The notes beneath the pieces were generated by a model. It saw nothing but the letters and a program-made list of their open reading frames with translations, ran no database searches and was not told the origin of the DNA. DNA of 64,000 bases from Candidatus Nitrotoga sp. HW29. Lineage in GTDB: Bacteria > Pseudomonadota > Gammaproteobacteria > Burkholderiales > Gallionellaceae. The stretch is taken from the NCBI RefSeq assembly GCF_924101635.2, contig NZ_CAKMAA020000055.1, positions 1 through 64,000 of the forward strand, given 5' to 3'. Position numbers and translations under genes: made by a program. Positions 19,165 to 30,550 of the stretch are shown one piece after another (position 1 is the first letter of the stretch; each line of letters begins with the position of its first letter).

Positions 19165-19626
19165 TTAGAACGGTATGTCGTCATCAAAATTATCAAAACC
19201 ACCGCTCTTGACTGGTGTCGGTTTATTGGCAGCAGGCGCACTAGCTGGCGACGTTGATGCAGCTGGCTTATCCACCATATCAAAGTTACCACTACCCGAT
19301 TTACTGGACAACATCTGCATCTCATTAACAATGATATCGGTGGTATAACGATCCTTGCCTTCCTTGTCCTGCCATTTACGCGTGGCAAGCTTGCCCTCAA
19401 CGTAAATCATCGAACCTTTCTTCAAAAATTCTCCGGCAATTTCTGCCAAGCGACGGTAGAAGGTGAGGTTATGCCATTCTGTTTTTTCTTGTTTCTCGCC
19501 ACTTTTGTCCTTCCAGTTTTCTGATGTAGCCAACGTAGCATTGGTTACTGCCTCGCCATTGGGCATGTAACGCGTTTCCGGATCTTTGCCCAGCCGCCCT
19601 ACTAAAATTACTTTGTTTACCGACAT
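19165..19626 (-). CDS. ssb: Single-stranded DNA-binding protein
   Basis: A 153-residue SSB. An N-terminal OB fold ([21 protein letters not shown] onwards, to about residue 105) binds single-stranded DNA as a tetramer. A flexible Ala/Pro/Ser-rich linker leads to the acidic tip DDDIPF, which recruits repair and replication proteins. It lies one base after the MFS gene stop codon and near uvrA, a common arrangement in proteobacteria. Confidence 0.97.
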   Translation of the reverse strand: MSVNKVILVGRLGKDPETRYMPNGEAVTNATLATSENWKDKSGEKQEKTEWHNLTFYRRLAEIAGEFLKKGSMIYVEGKLATRKWQDKEGKDRYTTDIIVNEMQMLSSKSGSGNFDMVDKPAASTSPASAPAANKPTPVKSGGFDNFDDDIPF

Positions 19627-19627
19627 G

Positions 19628-20986
19628 TCATTTCCCTTTCACTAAATGCTCCACTGCGGCTTCGTCAAAGCCACTCATATCTACTTTAAGGCACGCCATA
19701 CATTCGGCTGGCACCACCATTACTTCGCGCACCCCGTTTAATTGCGCCAAGCGTTGCTGCAAAACAGCGCCCGCACGCTCATCCATTTCAGGCAATGGAT
19801 ACATTCTAGTACGCACCGCTGCAGGCGGCTGCATGGTGCTGGCAACTAGCAACCACAGCAATAACAAACCTACCGCAAATACAAACACGGCATTACCGCC
19901 ATAATATTGCATCAGAAAACCGCCCGCCATCGCACCAAAAAATGCACCGAGAAATTGCACGCTGCTATACACACCCATCGCCGTACCCTTGGCTGCCAGC
20001 GGGGCAATCTTGCTGATCATTGAAGGCAATGTCGCCTCTAGTACGTTAAATGCGGTGAAGAACAGCAACAGCGACACCATGACACCCCATACACTATTCT
20101 GGCTCAGCATGAGTGATAACTGCCCCAGTGCTGCCAGTGCAATCGCACCCATAAACACTTGCTTCATCTTTGCTTTTTTCTCGGCGACAATAATGGGCGG
20201 CACCATCAACATAAGGGCTAGCAACATAACCGGCAAATATACTTGCCAATGTTGCGCAATCCCCAGTCCATTATTTTTCAGCACGAACGGCACTTGCATG
20301 AATACCGACATTAGAATCGCATGCAAGGAAAAAATACCGAAATCGAGTCGCAACAAATCTTTGTTACGCAGCACATCGCCAAATCGCTTGCTACTCGCCC
20401 CCGAACCAGAATGAAAGCGCGTGATGGCCGGATTAGGAATTACAAATGCCACAAACAGCATGGCCAGAAGCGCCAATACGCCGGTTAGCGCAAAAATTCC
20501 AGGCACGCCTATCGCTTGATACAGCATCGGTGCAAGCACCAGTGATATCGAAAATGTAATACCAATAGTGATGCCTATCATCCCCATCGCCTTGGTGCGA
20601 ACTTCCTCACGCGTGAGGTCGGCGGTTAGCGCCATTACTGCAGCATTGATTGCTCCCGCGCCCTGTATCGCACGTCCGGCGATGACCCAATAGATGTTGT
20701 CCGCCGAAGCTGCGATGAAACTGCCGATAGCGAATAGAAGGAGTCCAGCATAAATCACCGGTTTGCGCCCGTAACGGTCGGACATCCAACCAGCCGGGAT
20801 TTGCAACACTGCCTGGGTCAGGCCGTAAGCTCCTAAGGCAATACCAATCAGGGTACTGCTTTCGCCGCCAGGCAACCGTTCGGCAGCATACAGCGCAAAT
20901 ACCGGCAAAATAATGAACAACCCCAACATCCGCAAGCCATAAATACCGGCTAAACCCATACTGGCACGGCGCTCAAGTGGTGTCAT
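19628..20986 (-). CDS. YajR-like MFS transporter
   Basis: A membrane transporter of about 452 residues with twelve predicted helices. The MFS signature between helices 2 and 3 is [16 protein letters not shown], and [25 protein letters not shown] is typical of helix 4-5. After the last helix comes a soluble C-terminal domain (about 380 onwards: [29 protein letters not shown]) resembling the ferredoxin-like extension of E. coli YajR. The substrate is unknown. The start MTPLERR was chosen; upstream in-frame starts at 21007 (ATG) and 21025 (GTG) are possible. Divergent from uvrA. Confidence 0.85.
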   Translation of the reverse strand: MTPLERRASMGLAGIYGLRMLGLFIILPVFALYAAERLPGGESSTLIGIALGAYGLTQAVLQIPAGWMSDRYGRKPVIYAGLLLFAIGSFIAASADNIYWVIAGRAIQGAGAINAAVMALTADLTREEVRTKAMGMIGITIGITFSISLVLAPMLYQAIGVPGIFALTGVLALLAMLFVAFVIPNPAITRFHSGSGASSKRFGDVLRNKDLLRLDFGIFSLHAILMSVFMQVPFVLKNNGLGIAQHWQVYLPVMLLALMLMVPPIIVAEKKAKMKQVFMGAIALAALGQLSLMLSQNSVWGVMVSLLLFFTAFNVLEATLPSMISKIAPLAAKGTAMGVYSSVQFLGAFFGAMAGGFLMQYYGGNAVFVFAVGLLLLWLLVASTMQPPAAVRTRMYPLPEMDERAGAVLQQRLAQLNGVREVMVVPAECMACLKVDMSGFDEAAVEHLVKGK

Positions 20987-21073
20987 TGAATCAGATGTAT
21001 ATCCCATACGAAGTATTGAAAGCACAAAAAATCGCGTATATTAGCAGGTTTAGCGCAACCTACGGTAACCGGC

Positions 21074-23902
21074 ATGGACAGTATTAAAATACGTGGCGCA
21101 CGCACGCACAACCTTAAAAACATTAGCCTCGATTTACCACGCAATCAACTTGTGGTCATCACCGGATTGTCAGGTTCCGGCAAGTCTTCCCTCGCTTTTG
21201 ACACTTTGTATGCCGAAGGACAACGACGCTATGTCGAATCGCTTTCCGCTTACGCGCGCCAGTTTTTGCAACTCATGGCAAAGCCGGATGTGGATTTGAT
21301 CGAGGGCTTGTCGCCTGCCATCGCCATTGAACAAAAAGCTACCTCGCATAACCCGCGTTCTACTGTCGGCACGGTGACAGAAATTCACGACTATCTTCGC
21401 CTGCTGTTTGCACGCGCAGGTGACCCCTATTGCCCTCAGCATGACCTAGTATTACAGGCCCAAAGCGTTGGGCAGATGGTAGACCATGTGCTGCAACTGC
21501 CACAAAACACACGCATTATGATTCTTTCTCCATTGATCATTGAACGCAAAGGTGAACAAGTCGATCTGTTTAATGAATTACGTGCACAAGGTTTTATGCG
21601 GCTACGCGTAAACGGCACCGTGCATGAGATAGATAAGCTGCCCACGCTGGCAAAGAACAAGAAGCACACGATTGAGATTGTGGTGGATCGGTTGAAAGCC
21701 AGTACAGATAACCAGCAGCGCCTGGCGGAATCATTCGAGACCGCATTGCGCCATGCCGAGGGGCGCGCCTTAGCAGTGGAAATGGACAGCGGTAAAGAAC
21801 ATATATTCTCCGCCAAATTTGCCTGCCCGATCTGCAATTATTCATTGCCAGAACTGGAGCCACGCTTATTTTCGTTTAACAATCCAATGGGGGCCTGCCC
21901 GAAATGCGATGGGTTGGGCAGCATCAGTTTCTTCGATCCAAAACGAATTGTCGCTTTCCCACAATTGTCTTTAAGTTCTGGGGCAATTAAAGGGTGGGAT
22001 CGACGCAACCAGTTCTATGACCAGATGCTAGATGGTTTAGCCAAGTATTACGATTTTGATCTGGAACGTCCGTTCGAAAGCCTGCCAGACAACATACAAC
22101 AAATTATTTTGTACGGCAGTGGCAAGGAAGAAATTCCATTCAGCTATCTCAACGAGCGCGGCAAACCCACGCTACGCGAGCATACATTCGAAGGCATCAT
22201 CAATAATCTGGAGCGGCGTTATAAGGAAACCACTTCACCTACCGTGCGCGAAGAACTGGCAAAACATCTCAACACCTGCATTTGCCCTGAATGCAAAGGA
22301 ACGCGCCTGCGCCTGGAAGCCCGTAATGTGCGTATCGCAGACCATGCCATATATGAGCTAAGCGCATTACCCTTAAAGCAAGCACTTACTTTCTTCCAAC
22401 AAGTGAAGCTACCAGGCCACAAGCAGGCCATCGCAGAAAGAATCGTACATGAAATTACCAGTCGCCTGACCTTTCTCAACAACGTCGGCTTGGAATATCT
22501 GTCCCTAGATCGTTCGGCAGAAACCTTGTCAGGTGGCGAATCCCAGCGCATCCGCTTAGCCTCGCAAATCGGCTCCGGCCTGACCGGTGTGATGTATGTA
22601 TTAGACGAACCCTCCATCGGCCTGCATCAGCGTGACAATGATCGTTTACTAGGCACACTGAAACGCCTGCGCGACATGGGCAACAGCGTAATCGTAGTAG
22701 AACATGACGCGGATGCAATCCAGGCTGCTGACTACGTAGTGGATATGGGTCCCGGAGCGGGCGAACATGGGGGCATGGTCGTCGCGCAAGGCACACCGCA
22801 AGAAGTGTGTGCTAACCAGCATTCGCTGACAGGTGATTATCTTTCTGGTCGGCACAACATCGAAGTACCCAAAAAATATCTCCCCCCCGATCTGGAACGC
22901 ATGCTACAAATTCAAGGCGCATGCGGCAACAATCTGAAACATGTCACGCTTAATTTACCTGTTGGTCTGCTGGTGTGTATCACCGGCGTATCCGGTTCCG
23001 GCAAGTCCACCCTCATCAACGACACGCTGTATCACGCCGTCGCACAACATCTGTATGGAAGCAACGCCGAACCCGCACCGTTTGTCAAAATCGACGGGCT
23101 GGAATTTTTCGACAAGGTCATTAACGTAGATCAATCGCCCATTGGACGCACCCCACGATCTAACCCTGCTACCTATACGGGTTTATTCACCCCCATCCGC
23201 GAGCTATTTGCCGGAGTGCCCCAATCGCGCGAGCGCGGCTATGGTCCCGGGCGATTCTCATTCAACGTAAAAGGCGGACGCTGTGAATCCTGCCAAGGCG
23301 ATGGTGTAATCAAAGTCGAAATGCATTTCCTGCCTGACCTCTATGTGCCATGCGACGTGTGTCATAGCATGCGCTATAACCGAGAAACGCTAGAAATCCA
23401 ATACAAAGGGCAAAACATCCACCAAATTTTGCAAATGACAGTGGAACATGCACATGAATTTTTCAAACCGATACCTATCATCGCACGTAAACTGCAAACT
23501 ATGCTTGACGTGGGGCTCGGCTACATCACATTAGGACAAAGTGCGACTACACTGTCTGGCGGCGAAGCACAACGCATCAAATTATCGCTGGAACTTTCTA
23601 AGCGTGACACTGGACGAACGCTATACATCTTAGATGAGCCTACAACCGGCCTACATTTTCATGATATCGCCCTGCTTCTAAAAGTTATTCAGAAACTACG
23701 TGACCAAGGAAACACTGTGGTAGTAATCGAACATAACCTTGACGTGATAAAGACCGCCGATTGGATTATAGACCTTGGACCGGAGGGCGGCGGCGGCGGG
23801 GGCAATATCATCGCACAAGGTGCACCAAATGACATTGCCGCTAATCCACAAAGTATTACTGGCGCTTACCTGAAACAGATGTTGAGCACAATCAAACAAT
23901 AA
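21074..23902 (+). CDS. uvrA: Excinuclease ABC subunit UvrA
   Basis: A 942-residue DNA damage-recognition ATPase of nucleotide excision repair, of usual length. It has two ABC modules: Walker [20 protein letters not shown] near residue 31 and [16 protein letters not shown] near 641; signatures [21 protein letters not shown] and [15 protein letters not shown]; and Walker [11 protein letters not shown] and [10 protein letters not shown]. Zinc-finger cysteines occur in [16 protein letters not shown] and [13 protein letters not shown]. The protein loads UvrB at lesions. No LexA box was identified upstream. Confidence 0.98.
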   Translation: MDSIKIRGARTHNLKNISLDLPRNQLVVITGLSGSGKSSLAFDTLYAEGQRRYVESLSAYARQFLQLMAKPDVDLIEGLSPAIAIEQKATSHNPRSTVGTVTEIHDYLRLLFARAGDPYCPQHDLVLQAQSVGQMVDHVLQLPQNTRIMILSPLIIERKGEQVDLFNELRAQGFMRLRVNGTVHEIDKLPTLAKNKKHTIEIVVDRLKASTDNQQRLAESFETALRHAEGRALAVEMDSGKEHIFSAKFACPICNYSLPELEPRLFSFNNPMGACPKCDGLGSISFFDPKRIVAFPQLSLSSGAIKGWDRRNQFYDQMLDGLAKYYDFDLERPFESLPDNIQQIILYGSGKEEIPFSYLNERGKPTLREHTFEGIINNLERRYKETTSPTVREELAKHLNTCICPECKGTRLRLEARNVRIADHAIYELSALPLKQALTFFQQVKLPGHKQAIAERIVHEITSRLTFLNNVGLEYLSLDRSAETLSGGESQRIRLASQIGSGLTGVMYVLDEPSIGLHQRDNDRLLGTLKRLRDMGNSVIVVEHDADAIQAADYVVDMGPGAGEHGGMVVAQGTPQEVCANQHSLTGDYLSGRHNIEVPKKYLPPDLERMLQIQGACGNNLKHVTLNLPVGLLVCITGVSGSGKSTLINDTLYHAVAQHLYGSNAEPAPFVKIDGLEFFDKVINVDQSPIGRTPRSNPATYTGLFTPIRELFAGVPQSRERGYGPGRFSFNVKGGRCESCQGDGVIKVEMHFLPDLYVPCDVCHSMRYNRETLEIQYKGQNIHQILQMTVEHAHEFFKPIPIIARKLQTMLDVGLGYITLGQSATTLSGGEAQRIKLSLELSKRDTGRTLYILDEPTTGLHFHDIALLLKVIQKLRDQGNTVVVIEHNLDVIKTADWIIDLGPEGGGGGGNIIAQGAPNDIAANPQSITGAYLKQMLSTIKQ

Positions 23903-24250
23903 AGAATTAACTCTATTGATCACCCGCCCGACCAATCCCTTTAATTACAGCAAATTACAATTTATTTGCAGTATATTACATCTACAAAACTGCATGATTT
24001 CTAACCTAAAGAGACCCATTACCAAAGCGCATCTTTTTAAAGATAAAGACAACATAGCGCAACCAAATTTCAAACTCAAAAAGAGGAGAATGAGAAGCTA
24101 TTAAATTACAGTGTAAAAGTATCAATTTTTTTTGCAATACTTACCAATATTATGTTACCCTGACTTAGCTGTTAGAAATTTCTAAGAGCCCCCGCGGACG
24201 GTACGAGTGGGTTTATCTTTTTTATTTATTTACTTAGAGGAGTAATAATT
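23903..24250. other. Intergenic region with a 14-bp palindrome
   Basis: About 350 AT-rich bases before the secreted-protein gene, with no supported gene. A perfect palindrome ttagaaatttctaa lies at 24172-24185. A well-placed AGAGGAG box precedes the downstream ATG. No -35/-10 pair with good spacing was found. Confidence 0.5.
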
Positions 24251-25201
24251 ATGCGCAGAGTTAACTCACTGGCACTACTGCTTGCTATTAGTTCCCCGGC
24301 TGCCATGGCATATGACGGCCCACATGCTCAATACAATTTTCTTCCTCCGGTAGGCTCGTTTGCAGCAGATCCCCAAGCCGGCGATCTGCATCCTGGAGCC
24401 CAAGTCGGCATACCGGGCAACTATCCTCCCGGCGGCGGTGAAGTTGCCCCTAAATACCAATATGAAACCCAAGGTCAATATAACATTGGGAAACATCATT
24501 TAGAGCAATGGCAAAAAGAAGAAGGCGGTGCCGGTCAAGCCAGTTATCATGGAAAACAACCCACCAAATTTACTCCAGACTTTAAAACCGCTGTTCCATA
24601 TGTAGACGGCAAACCTCTTTACGATACAGATTTTAATGAGTCTTGGGCGGGAGACAGGGCGAACGGTACTGGGGGCTGTATAGCTAGTGGAGCACCGTAT
24701 TGCGTAGCTCCAGTAGAAACAGGTCTTGGTTATCATCCGGCAGAAACCGATCCGAGCAAAACCTACACTAAAATTCACGGCGTTAACGATGGCACCCCAA
24801 GGGGCACAGGTACAACTGTAACCATGAATGCAGTCGTAGAAAACACTGATACTAAAGCAGGTACAAAACCGGCAAAGATCAGACTTCAATATGCAATTAC
24901 ACCTGGCGGAAACTTTGTAGATACTACTCGTCAACCTCAAAATGCCGGTTATACGAAATTGGCTCCTGAAGGTACATACCGTTATCAATCGCCAACCATT
25001 ATATACAATGATGAGCATGGTCATCTGTTTATAGATGGCAAGCATTTTTCTGGGATACATCTATTAAATGGTAGCTATGGCTACACAGTTGGTCTAGATC
25101 TGCTCGGACCAGGAAAACATGACATCTGTATCAAGATAGTAGATGAATTCCATGAAGTGGTTGATATGGGAACGCAAGCTTGTGTTGCAGTTACAGTTTA
25201 A
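24251..25201 (+). CDS. Secreted protein of unknown family
   Basis: A 316-residue protein I do not recognise. Residues 1-20 form a signal peptide (basic start, LALLLAISSPA, cleavage probably after AMA). The mature N-terminal 60 residues are rich in Gly, Pro and Tyr (PPVGSFAADPQAGDLHPGAQ, YPPGGGEVAPKYQYETQGQY). A middle region has a close Cys pair (GGCIASGAPYCVAP). The C-terminal third looks like beta strands (IRLQYAITPGG, SPTIIYNDEHGHLFIDGK, YGYTVGLDLLGPGKHDICIKIVDEF) with two more Cys, perhaps an immunoglobulin-like sandwich; this is inference. It has a strong ribosome binding site, stands alone and is flanked by hairpins. Periplasmic or extracellular, function unknown. Confidence 0.8.
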   Translation: MRRVNSLALLLAISSPAAMAYDGPHAQYNFLPPVGSFAADPQAGDLHPGAQVGIPGNYPPGGGEVAPKYQYETQGQYNIGKHHLEQWQKEEGGAGQASYHGKQPTKFTPDFKTAVPYVDGKPLYDTDFNESWAGDRANGTGGCIASGAPYCVAPVETGLGYHPAETDPSKTYTKIHGVNDGTPRGTGTTVTMNAVVENTDTKAGTKPAKIRLQYAITPGGNFVDTTRQPQNAGYTKLAPEGTYRYQSPTIIYNDEHGHLFIDGKHFSGIHLLNGSYGYTVGLDLLGPGKHDICIKIVDEFHEVVDMGTQACVAVTV

Positions 25202-25262
25202 AGTGAATTTATTGTATTTGTAAAATACTTGAACTATGCCGTCCGTATAGTGTATGTATTTT

Positions 25263-25310
25263 GTGTAAACCTTGGATACCGTTACTTAACGACGGTATCC
25301 GCGTTTATAC
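25263..25310. terminator. Imperfect palindrome after the secreted-protein gene
   Basis: A perfect nine-base inner stem (ggataccgt/acggtatcc, nine-base loop) is extended outwards by gtgtaaac/gtttatac with one mismatch. It lies about 60 bases after the stop codon; no long T-run follows. Confidence 0.5.
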
Positions 25311-25358
25311 AAAAATTCTAGCTTAGATTGATTACGAAACAGATTTTTATCAAAAAAC

Positions 25359-25412
25359 AACTTGAACCAATAAAAAAGTCAGCTTAAGCTGGCTTTTTTA
25401 TTGGTTCAAGTT
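25359..25412. terminator. 54-bp near-perfect palindrome, likely bidirectional terminator
   Basis: Two 27-base arms differ at one position and meet at TTAA. The stem contains gtcagc with a T-run on the distal side in both orientations. It separates the secreted-protein gene from the IS30 remnant and the ribosomal cluster. Confidence 0.7.
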
Positions 25413-25424
25413 CGAAGTGAAACA

Positions 25425-25915
25425 ACAGCTGGTGGTAACTAATTCGTTCTATCACTCGCTGCACTTACTCCCCGATAACGCCAGCCAACTCTATGCCTTT
25501 AGAGAAGTACTATCCCTTAACTATCTCGTTCAGACTTCGCTCCCAGAAACGGTAGGGATACGCAAAATAGATCGCAGTCTGCAGTTTTGCTGCGATACGC
25601 TCATGTCTCGCAAACTCTTTACCGTTATCGAATGGTATGATATTTATTCTTGATAGGGACTTGATAAACTGGTTGTCACAATCACTACACCCTCGGTATA
25701 TTTGTAGCCTATAATGTGCCCCGCCGACACGTAGCACGATTCTCTTTCAGCCAATCTAACTCGCTCACCTTCGTGATTCTGCCAATATGCGCAGATATAC
25801 TGATAGGTGGCCTCATGCTGATCTTCAGTTCGCCTTCCGGCTCAAGCCGATTGGCAACTTGCGCTGGGCCAAGGTCTACTAAACTCCCGTGGAATCGTCG
25901 ACTTGTCCGCGCCTA
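25425..25915 (-). pseudogene. IS30-family transposase remnant
   Basis: Minus-strand fragments in shifting frames match IS30-type transposases: VANRLEPEGELKI followed, after a one-base shift, by HEATYQYICAYW; further on PFDNGKEFARHERIAAKL and IYFAYPYRFWERSLNEIVKG with the catalytic Asp and Glu motifs; then, after in-frame stops, YFSKGIELAGV and VQRVIER. There are at least two frameshifts and two stop codons. No terminal inverted repeats were found. It is an old decayed copy at the end of the ribosomal cluster. Confidence 0.8.
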
Positions 25916-25929
25916 TTGAATTCACCAAT

Positions 25930-25954
25930 AAAAAAAGCCGGACAAGTCCGGCTT
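25930..25954 (-). terminator. Intrinsic terminator of the alpha operon
   Basis: On the minus strand, aagccgga pairs perfectly with tccggctt across a four-base loop and is followed by a run of T. It lies just after rplQ and ends the whole ribosomal cluster. Confidence 0.92.
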
Positions 25955-25975
25955 ATACATCTTTATTTATTGATA

Positions 25976-26368
25976 TTATTTTGTTTCAGTCTCAACCGAT
26001 TCATTTACTAATGGCCGATCCAATAGCTCTACCAAAGCCATTGGCGCATTGTCTCCTTTACGAAAACCAAATTTCAAGATACGTGAATAGCCTCCATTTC
26101 TGGTTGCATAACGTGGGCCAAGCTCATCGAATAACTTAATAACCATTTCACGATCACGTAACCGTGCAAATGCCAAACGACGGTTAGCCAAACTAGGATT
26201 TTTACCCAAAGTTAAAATCGGCTCAGCTACACGACGTAGTTCCTTGGCCTTAGGTAGTGTAGTTTTTATAACTTCATAGCGCAATAAAGAAGCTATCATA
26301 TTACGCAACATTGCCAATCGGTGACTACTGGTACGATTAAGCTTTCTTAGTCCTAAACGGTGACGCAT
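25976..26368 (-). CDS. rplQ: 50S ribosomal protein L17
   Basis: A 130-residue L17 of the large subunit, located near the peptide exit tunnel. The start [20 protein letters not shown] is characteristic, followed by [25 protein letters not shown]. The acidic tail after LDRPLV is typical for betaproteobacteria. It is the last gene of the cluster, 12 bases after rpoA. Confidence 0.97.
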   Translation of the reverse strand: MRHRLGLRKLNRTSSHRLAMLRNMIASLLRYEVIKTTLPKAKELRRVAEPILTLGKNPSLANRRLAFARLRDREMVIKLFDELGPRYATRNGGYSRILKFGFRKGDNAPMALVELLDRPLVNESVETETK

Positions 26369-26380
26369 AATTATCCTTTC

Positions 26381-27352
26381 TTACTTCTCAATAGTCACTG
26401 GCCAATTTTCCAATTTCATTCCCAATGATAGACCATGCTCAGCAAGTACCTGTTTGATTTCATTCAGAGATTTACGGCCCAAGTTAGGGGTACGTAGCAA
26501 ATCATTTTCTGTATTTTGAATCAAATCCCCAACATAGTGAATACTTTGTGCTTTAAGACAATTGGACGAACGTGGAGTCAGCTCTAAATCGTCTACTGGG
26601 CGCAACAACATAGGATCAACCTTAGGGGTTTGTGGTTTTTCTACAGGTGCTGGCGTGCCTTCCAGTGCGGCAAATACTGAAAATTGTTCAACTAATATGC
26701 GAGCCGCATAACGAATAGCTTCTTCAGGGTCAATAGCACCATTAGTTTCAATTTCCATTATCAATTTGTCTAAATCGGTACGCTGTTCCACACGAGCACT
26801 TTCCACCGCATAGCTAACCCGGCTCACCGGACTGAAAGAAGCATCAAGAGCGATATGTCCAACTGCACGATTTTCAAGTGGAGATTGACGAGCAATAGCC
26901 GATACATACCCCCGACCTTGCTCAACTTTAATTTCCATATCCAACTTACCGCCCGCAGTCAGATGAGCGATAACGTGAGAGGGATTAATCACCTCAGTAT
27001 CAGCATCGACAATAATATCACCTGCTGTCACCACACCTACGCCTTCTTTCTTCAGGGTCAGCATAACTGTATTAACATTATGAAGCTTAAGCACCACTCC
27101 CTTTAAGTTAAGCAAAATTTCAACTACATCTTCCTGTACACCATCAATAGAGGAATATTCATGTAGCACACTAGCAATTTTAACTTCGGTAGGAGCATAA
27201 CCGGGCATGGAAGACAACAGTATGCGACGCAATGCATTACCAAGCGTATGCCCATAGCCACGTTCAAAAGGTTCCATCACAATTCTAGCCTGCATGCTAG
27301 AAGTTCTTTGTACTTCGATAATGCGGGGTTTCAGAAAATCATTGTTATGCAT
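26381..27352 (-). CDS. rpoA: RNA polymerase alpha subunit
   Basis: A 323-residue alpha subunit. The N-terminal domain ([23 protein letters not shown], about 28-50) dimerises and assembles beta and beta'. A flexible linker (about 235-250) leads to the C-terminal domain ([22 protein letters not shown] onwards; [13 protein letters not shown]) that contacts UP elements and activators. It lies in the usual rpsD-rpoA-rplQ order. Confidence 0.98.
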   Translation of the reverse strand: MHNNDFLKPRIIEVQRTSSMQARIVMEPFERGYGHTLGNALRRILLSSMPGYAPTEVKIASVLHEYSSIDGVQEDVVEILLNLKGVVLKLHNVNTVMLTLKKEGVGVVTAGDIIVDADTEVINPSHVIAHLTAGGKLDMEIKVEQGRGYVSAIARQSPLENRAVGHIALDASFSPVSRVSYAVESARVEQRTDLDKLIMEIETNGAIDPEEAIRYAARILVEQFSVFAALEGTPAPVEKPQTPKVDPMLLRPVDDLELTPRSSNCLKAQSIHYVGDLIQNTENDLLRTPNLGRKSLNEIKQVLAEHGLSLGMKLENWPVTIEK

Positions 27353-27369
27353 ATCCGACTCCGCATAAA

Positions 27370-27999
27370 TTACTTGGAATACAACTCGACAATAAGATGC
27401 TCGTTAATAGAGGCAGGCAACTCAGAACGTTGCGGCTTAGATTTATATATACCCTTCATAGCCTTAGAATCAACCTCAACCCATTCTGGAAAACCACGTT
27501 GCTCGGCTGCTTGCAATGCCGCCTTAACACGCAACTGCATTTTAGCGATGCCTGCTATTTCGACCACATCACCAGTACGAACTTGGTAGGATGGTATATT
27601 GACACGCTTGCCATTCACTAGGATACCATTGTGGCGAACTACTTGACGTGCCTCAGAACGAGACGCACCAAAACCCATCCGATAAGACACATTATCTAAA
27701 CGTGATTCCAATAACTGCAATAAATTTTCACCAGTAATGCCGCGTTGTATTTCTGCAGAGCGGTAGGTCAAACGAAATTGATGCTCGAGTATTCCATAAA
27801 TACGACGAACTTTTTGCTTTTCACGCAACTGACCACCGTAATCAGACAAGCGAGAATTTTTCTTTTGTCCGTGCTGTCCAGGTGGATAAGCACGGCGCTC
27901 AACCCCGCATTTATCGGTAAAACACTTTTCGCCCTTCAGAAACAGTTTTTCGCCTTCACGACGGCACTGACGGCACTTTGGATCAAGATTTCTAGCCAA
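27370..27999 (-). CDS. rpsD: 30S ribosomal protein S4
   Basis: A 209-residue S4, a primary 16S rRNA-binding protein. The N-terminus carries a complete Cys set (C9, C12, C26, C31), suggesting a zinc-binding form. The S4 RNA-binding domain is at about 99-160 ([31 protein letters not shown]). In gammaproteobacteria S4 represses the alpha operon; no such structure was recognised here. Confidence 0.97.
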   Translation of the reverse strand: MARNLDPKCRQCRREGEKLFLKGEKCFTDKCGVERRAYPPGQHGQKKNSRLSDYGGQLREKQKVRRIYGILEHQFRLTYRSAEIQRGITGENLLQLLESRLDNVSYRMGFGASRSEARQVVRHNGILVNGKRVNIPSYQVRTGDVVEIAGIAKMQLRVKAALQAAEQRGFPEWVEVDSKAMKGIYKSKPQRSELPASINEHLIVELYSK

Positions 28000-28014
28000 G
28001 GCTATCTCCTAAAT

Positions 28015-28404
28015 TTAGATACGACGCTTTTTGGGCGGACGGCAGCCATTATGTGGAACTGGCGTAATATCAGAAATACTGGTGATTTTAAAACCAGCCG
28101 CATTCAAAGCACGCACTGCCGATTCACGACCAGGGCCGGGACCCTTTATGCGCACTTCAAGATTTTTTACGCCACATTCCTGAGCTACCTTACTAGCTGT
28201 CTCACCAGCAATTTGCGCTGCGAAAGGCGTGCTCTTACGCGAACCTTTAAAACCATTGCTGCCACTAGTAGACCAAGCCAAAGCATTACCTTGACGGTCA
28301 GTAATTGTCACAATAGTATTATTAAAGGAAGCGTGCACATGGGCAATACCCTCGGCTACGTTCTTTTTGACTTTTTTGCGCACTCGCGTGCTTGTTTTAG
28401 CCAT
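28015..28404 (-). CDS. rpsK: 30S ribosomal protein S11
   Basis: A 129-residue S11 on the platform of the small subunit. The basic N-terminus RVRKKVKKN leads to [20 protein letters not shown] and the C-terminal [10 protein letters not shown]. The frame has two extra codons before the chosen MAKTSTR start, which is the family-typical one. Confidence 0.97.
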   Translation of the reverse strand: MAKTSTRVRKKVKKNVAEGIAHVHASFNNTIVTITDRQGNALAWSTSGSNGFKGSRKSTPFAAQIAGETASKVAQECGVKNLEVRIKGPGPGRESAVRALNAAGFKITSISDITPVPHNGCRPPKKRRI

Positions 28405-28422
28405 ATTCAATCCTCTCGAAAA

Positions 28423-28788
28423 TTACTTTTTGGCTCCAGCAACAGACTTACGCGGACCTTTGCGAGTGCGCGCATTAGTGCGCGTCCGTTGTCCCCGCAC
28501 CGGCAAACCACGGCGATGGCGCAAACCACGATAGCAACCCAAATCCATCAATCTCTTGATATTCATCGAAATTTCTCGACGCAAATCGCCTTCCACCGTA
28601 AACTTAGCTACCTCATCACGCAATTTATCCATTTCTGCATCAGCGAGATCTTTTATTTTAATGGAAATGTTAACCCCGACAGCAGCGCATATTTTACGCG
28701 CCCGAGTGTTACCAATACCATAGATCGCGGTCAAAGCAATTACAGTGTGTTGATGATTTGGAATGTTTACTCCTGCAATACGAGCCAT
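28423..28788 (-). CDS. rpsM: 30S ribosomal protein S13
   Basis: A 121-residue S13 of the small-subunit head, contacting the P-site tRNA and the large subunit. The sequence [25 protein letters not shown] (helix-two-turn-helix), [20 protein letters not shown] and a basic tail are typical. It starts the rpsM-rpsK-rpsD-rpoA-rplQ group. Confidence 0.98.
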   Translation of the reverse strand: MARIAGVNIPNHQHTVIALTAIYGIGNTRARKICAAVGVNISIKIKDLADAEMDKLRDEVAKFTVEGDLRREISMNIKRLMDLGCYRGLRHRRGLPVRGQRTRTNARTRKGPRKSVAGAKK

Positions 28789-28855
28789 GCAACTACCCTA
28801 TCATTTAAAAAGGCATTAAAGATTACCATGCGAGAGAAAAACCACCTACCCTCAC

Positions 28856-28972
28856 TTAGCCCTGGCGTTGCTTGTGGCGTGCATCACTACTACAAATCAC
28901 ACGCACCACTCCTTTACGCCGCACCACTTTACAATTACGACAAACTTTTTTTACCGATGCTTGCACTTTCAT
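28856..28972 (-). CDS. rpmJ: 50S ribosomal protein L36
   Basis: A 38-residue L36 found by reading the gap between rpsM and infA. It begins [20 protein letters not shown] and ends HKQRQG. The zinc ribbon Cys-x2-Cys (11, 14), a later Cys and a His are all present, so it is the zinc-containing form. The infA-rpmJ-rpsM order is standard. Confidence 0.96.
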   Translation of the reverse strand: MKVQASVKKVCRNCKVVRRKGVVRVICSSDARHKQRQG

Positions 28973-29000
28973 TTTTTCTCCTTAGTACTACACGCAACTA

Positions 29001-29219
29001 CTACTTAGCGCGAAAGGTAATGCGCCCTTTGGTCAAGTCATAAGGTGTCAGTTCAACCGTAACTTTATCACCAGGCAAAATACGAATATAGTGCATACGC
29101 ATCTTACCTGAGATATGACCCAAAACTATATGACCATTTTCTAGCTTCACACGAAAGGTTGCATTAGGGAGAGACTCTACAACCTCTCCCTGCATTTGCA
29201 TCGCATCTTCCTTGGCCAT
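29001..29219 (-). CDS. infA: Translation initiation factor IF-1
   Basis: A 72-residue S1/OB-fold protein that binds the 30S A site during initiation. The sequence [39 protein letters not shown] and [10 protein letters not shown] matches the family over its full length. Its ATG shares one base with the secY stop codon. Placement in the spc cluster after secY is usual in betaproteobacteria. Confidence 0.97.
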   Translation of the reverse strand: MAKEDAMQMQGEVVESLPNATFRVKLENGHIVLGHISGKMRMHYIRILPGDKVTVELTPYDLTKGRITFRAK

Positions 29220-30550
29220 CAGCGAATCAATCCACCCTTAAAATTTGCCTTCTTTAACAAGCTTTCATACTGATGCGTCATCAGATAAGATTGAACTTGC
29301 GACATAAAATCCATAGTCACTACAACCATAATTAATAACGAGGTACCACCAAAGTAAAATGGTACATTCCACTTTACTACCAAAAACTCTGGCAACAGAC
29401 ACACCAGTGTCACGTACACAGCGCCAACCAAAGTCAGACGCAGCATGATGTTTTCAATATACCGAGCAGTTTGATCGCCCGGACGAATTCCAGGTAAAAA
29501 AGCACCACTTTTCTTCAAATTTTCTGCCGTCTCTTTTGGGTTGAAAACAAGGGCTGTATAAAAAAAACAAAAGAAAATAATTGCTGCTGCATACAACATT
29601 ACATATATAGGCTGACCTGGAGACAGCTTGTCACTTATATCTTTCAACCAATTTAATCCTTGACCGCTCGCAGACCAGCCAGCCAGCGTTGCCGGAAATA
29701 AAATAATACTTGAAGCAAAAATTGGTGGTATCACACCAGCCATATTTACTTTTAAAGGTAAATGCGAGCTTTGACCACCATACACCTTATTTCCAACCTG
29801 ACGCTTGGCATAATTAACAAGAATTTTTCGCTGACCGCGTTCAACAAACACTACCAATGCTGTTATTCCGATCGAACCAACCAACAACAACAACACCAAC
29901 GGGATAGAGAACGCGCCAGTACGCGCTAACTCCAAGGTGCTACCAATTGCATTAGGTAATCCTGCGGCAATCCCAGCAAAGATAATCAGAGAGATACCAT
30001 TCCCTAAGCCGCGCTCAGTAATTTGCTCTCCCAACCACATTAAAAACATTGTTCCAGATAATAAAGTAATCACCGTAGTTATTTGGAACATCACTCCGGG
30101 ATGCAATACCAATCCTGCTTGTGATTGCAACGCCACGGACATACCAAATGCTTGAAACAGTGCCAACACCAAAGTACCATAACGTGTGTACTGAGTAATC
30201 TTACGACGACCCACCTCACCGTCTTTTTTCAATTGTTCTAAATGTGGTACCGCATGTGTGGCCAATTGCATGATAATGGAGGCGGATATATACGGCATGA
30301 TACCCAGCGCTAGAATCGTAAAACGAGAGAGCGCACCACCAGAAAACATGTTAAACATGCCTAAAATACCGCTCTTTTGCGAATTAAATAAATCCGCCAA
30401 CACCATAGGATCAATACCTGGTACCGGTATATGGGCACCAATACGGTAAACTACCAATGCTCCCAACAAAAACCATAAACGGCGACCAAGATCACCATAC
30501 TTACCATTATTCAAACGTTTTTTAGGTACCGCATCCACAGAAACCACCAT
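29219..30550 (-). CDS. secY: Preprotein translocase subunit SecY
   Basis: A 443-residue channel-forming subunit of the Sec translocon with ten predicted membrane helices. Seen are the first helix [22 protein letters not shown], the plug region that follows, [15 protein letters not shown], and the cytoplasmic loop [21 protein letters not shown] that binds SecA and ribosomes. It begins at the rplO stop codon and is coupled to infA. Confidence 0.98.
   Translation of the reverse strand: MVVSVDAVPKKRLNNGKYGDLGRRLWFLLGALVVYRIGAHIPVPGIDPMVLADLFNSQKSGILGMFNMFSGGALSRFTILALGIMPYISASIIMQLATHAVPHLEQLKKDGEVGRRKITQYTRYGTLVLALFQAFGMSVALQSQAGLVLHPGVMFQITTVITLLSGTMFLMWLGEQITERGLGNGISLIIFAGIAAGLPNAIGSTLELARTGAFSIPLVLLLLVGSIGITALVVFVERGQRKILVNYAKRQVGNKVYGGQSSHLPLKVNMAGVIPPIFASSIILFPATLAGWSASGQGLNWLKDISDKLSPGQPIYVMLYAAAIIFFCFFYTALVFNPKETAENLKKSGAFLPGIRPGDQTARYIENIMLRLTLVGAVYVTLVCLLPEFLVVKWNVPFYFGGTSLLIMVVVTMDFMSQVQSYLMTHQYESLLKKANFKGGLIR

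Noticed and set aside
27745-29043. 432-codon open frame on the plus strand
   Set aside because: It lies antisense to rpsD, rpsK, rpsM and rpmJ, which are certain; the composition looks like a shadow frame and there is no family resemblance.
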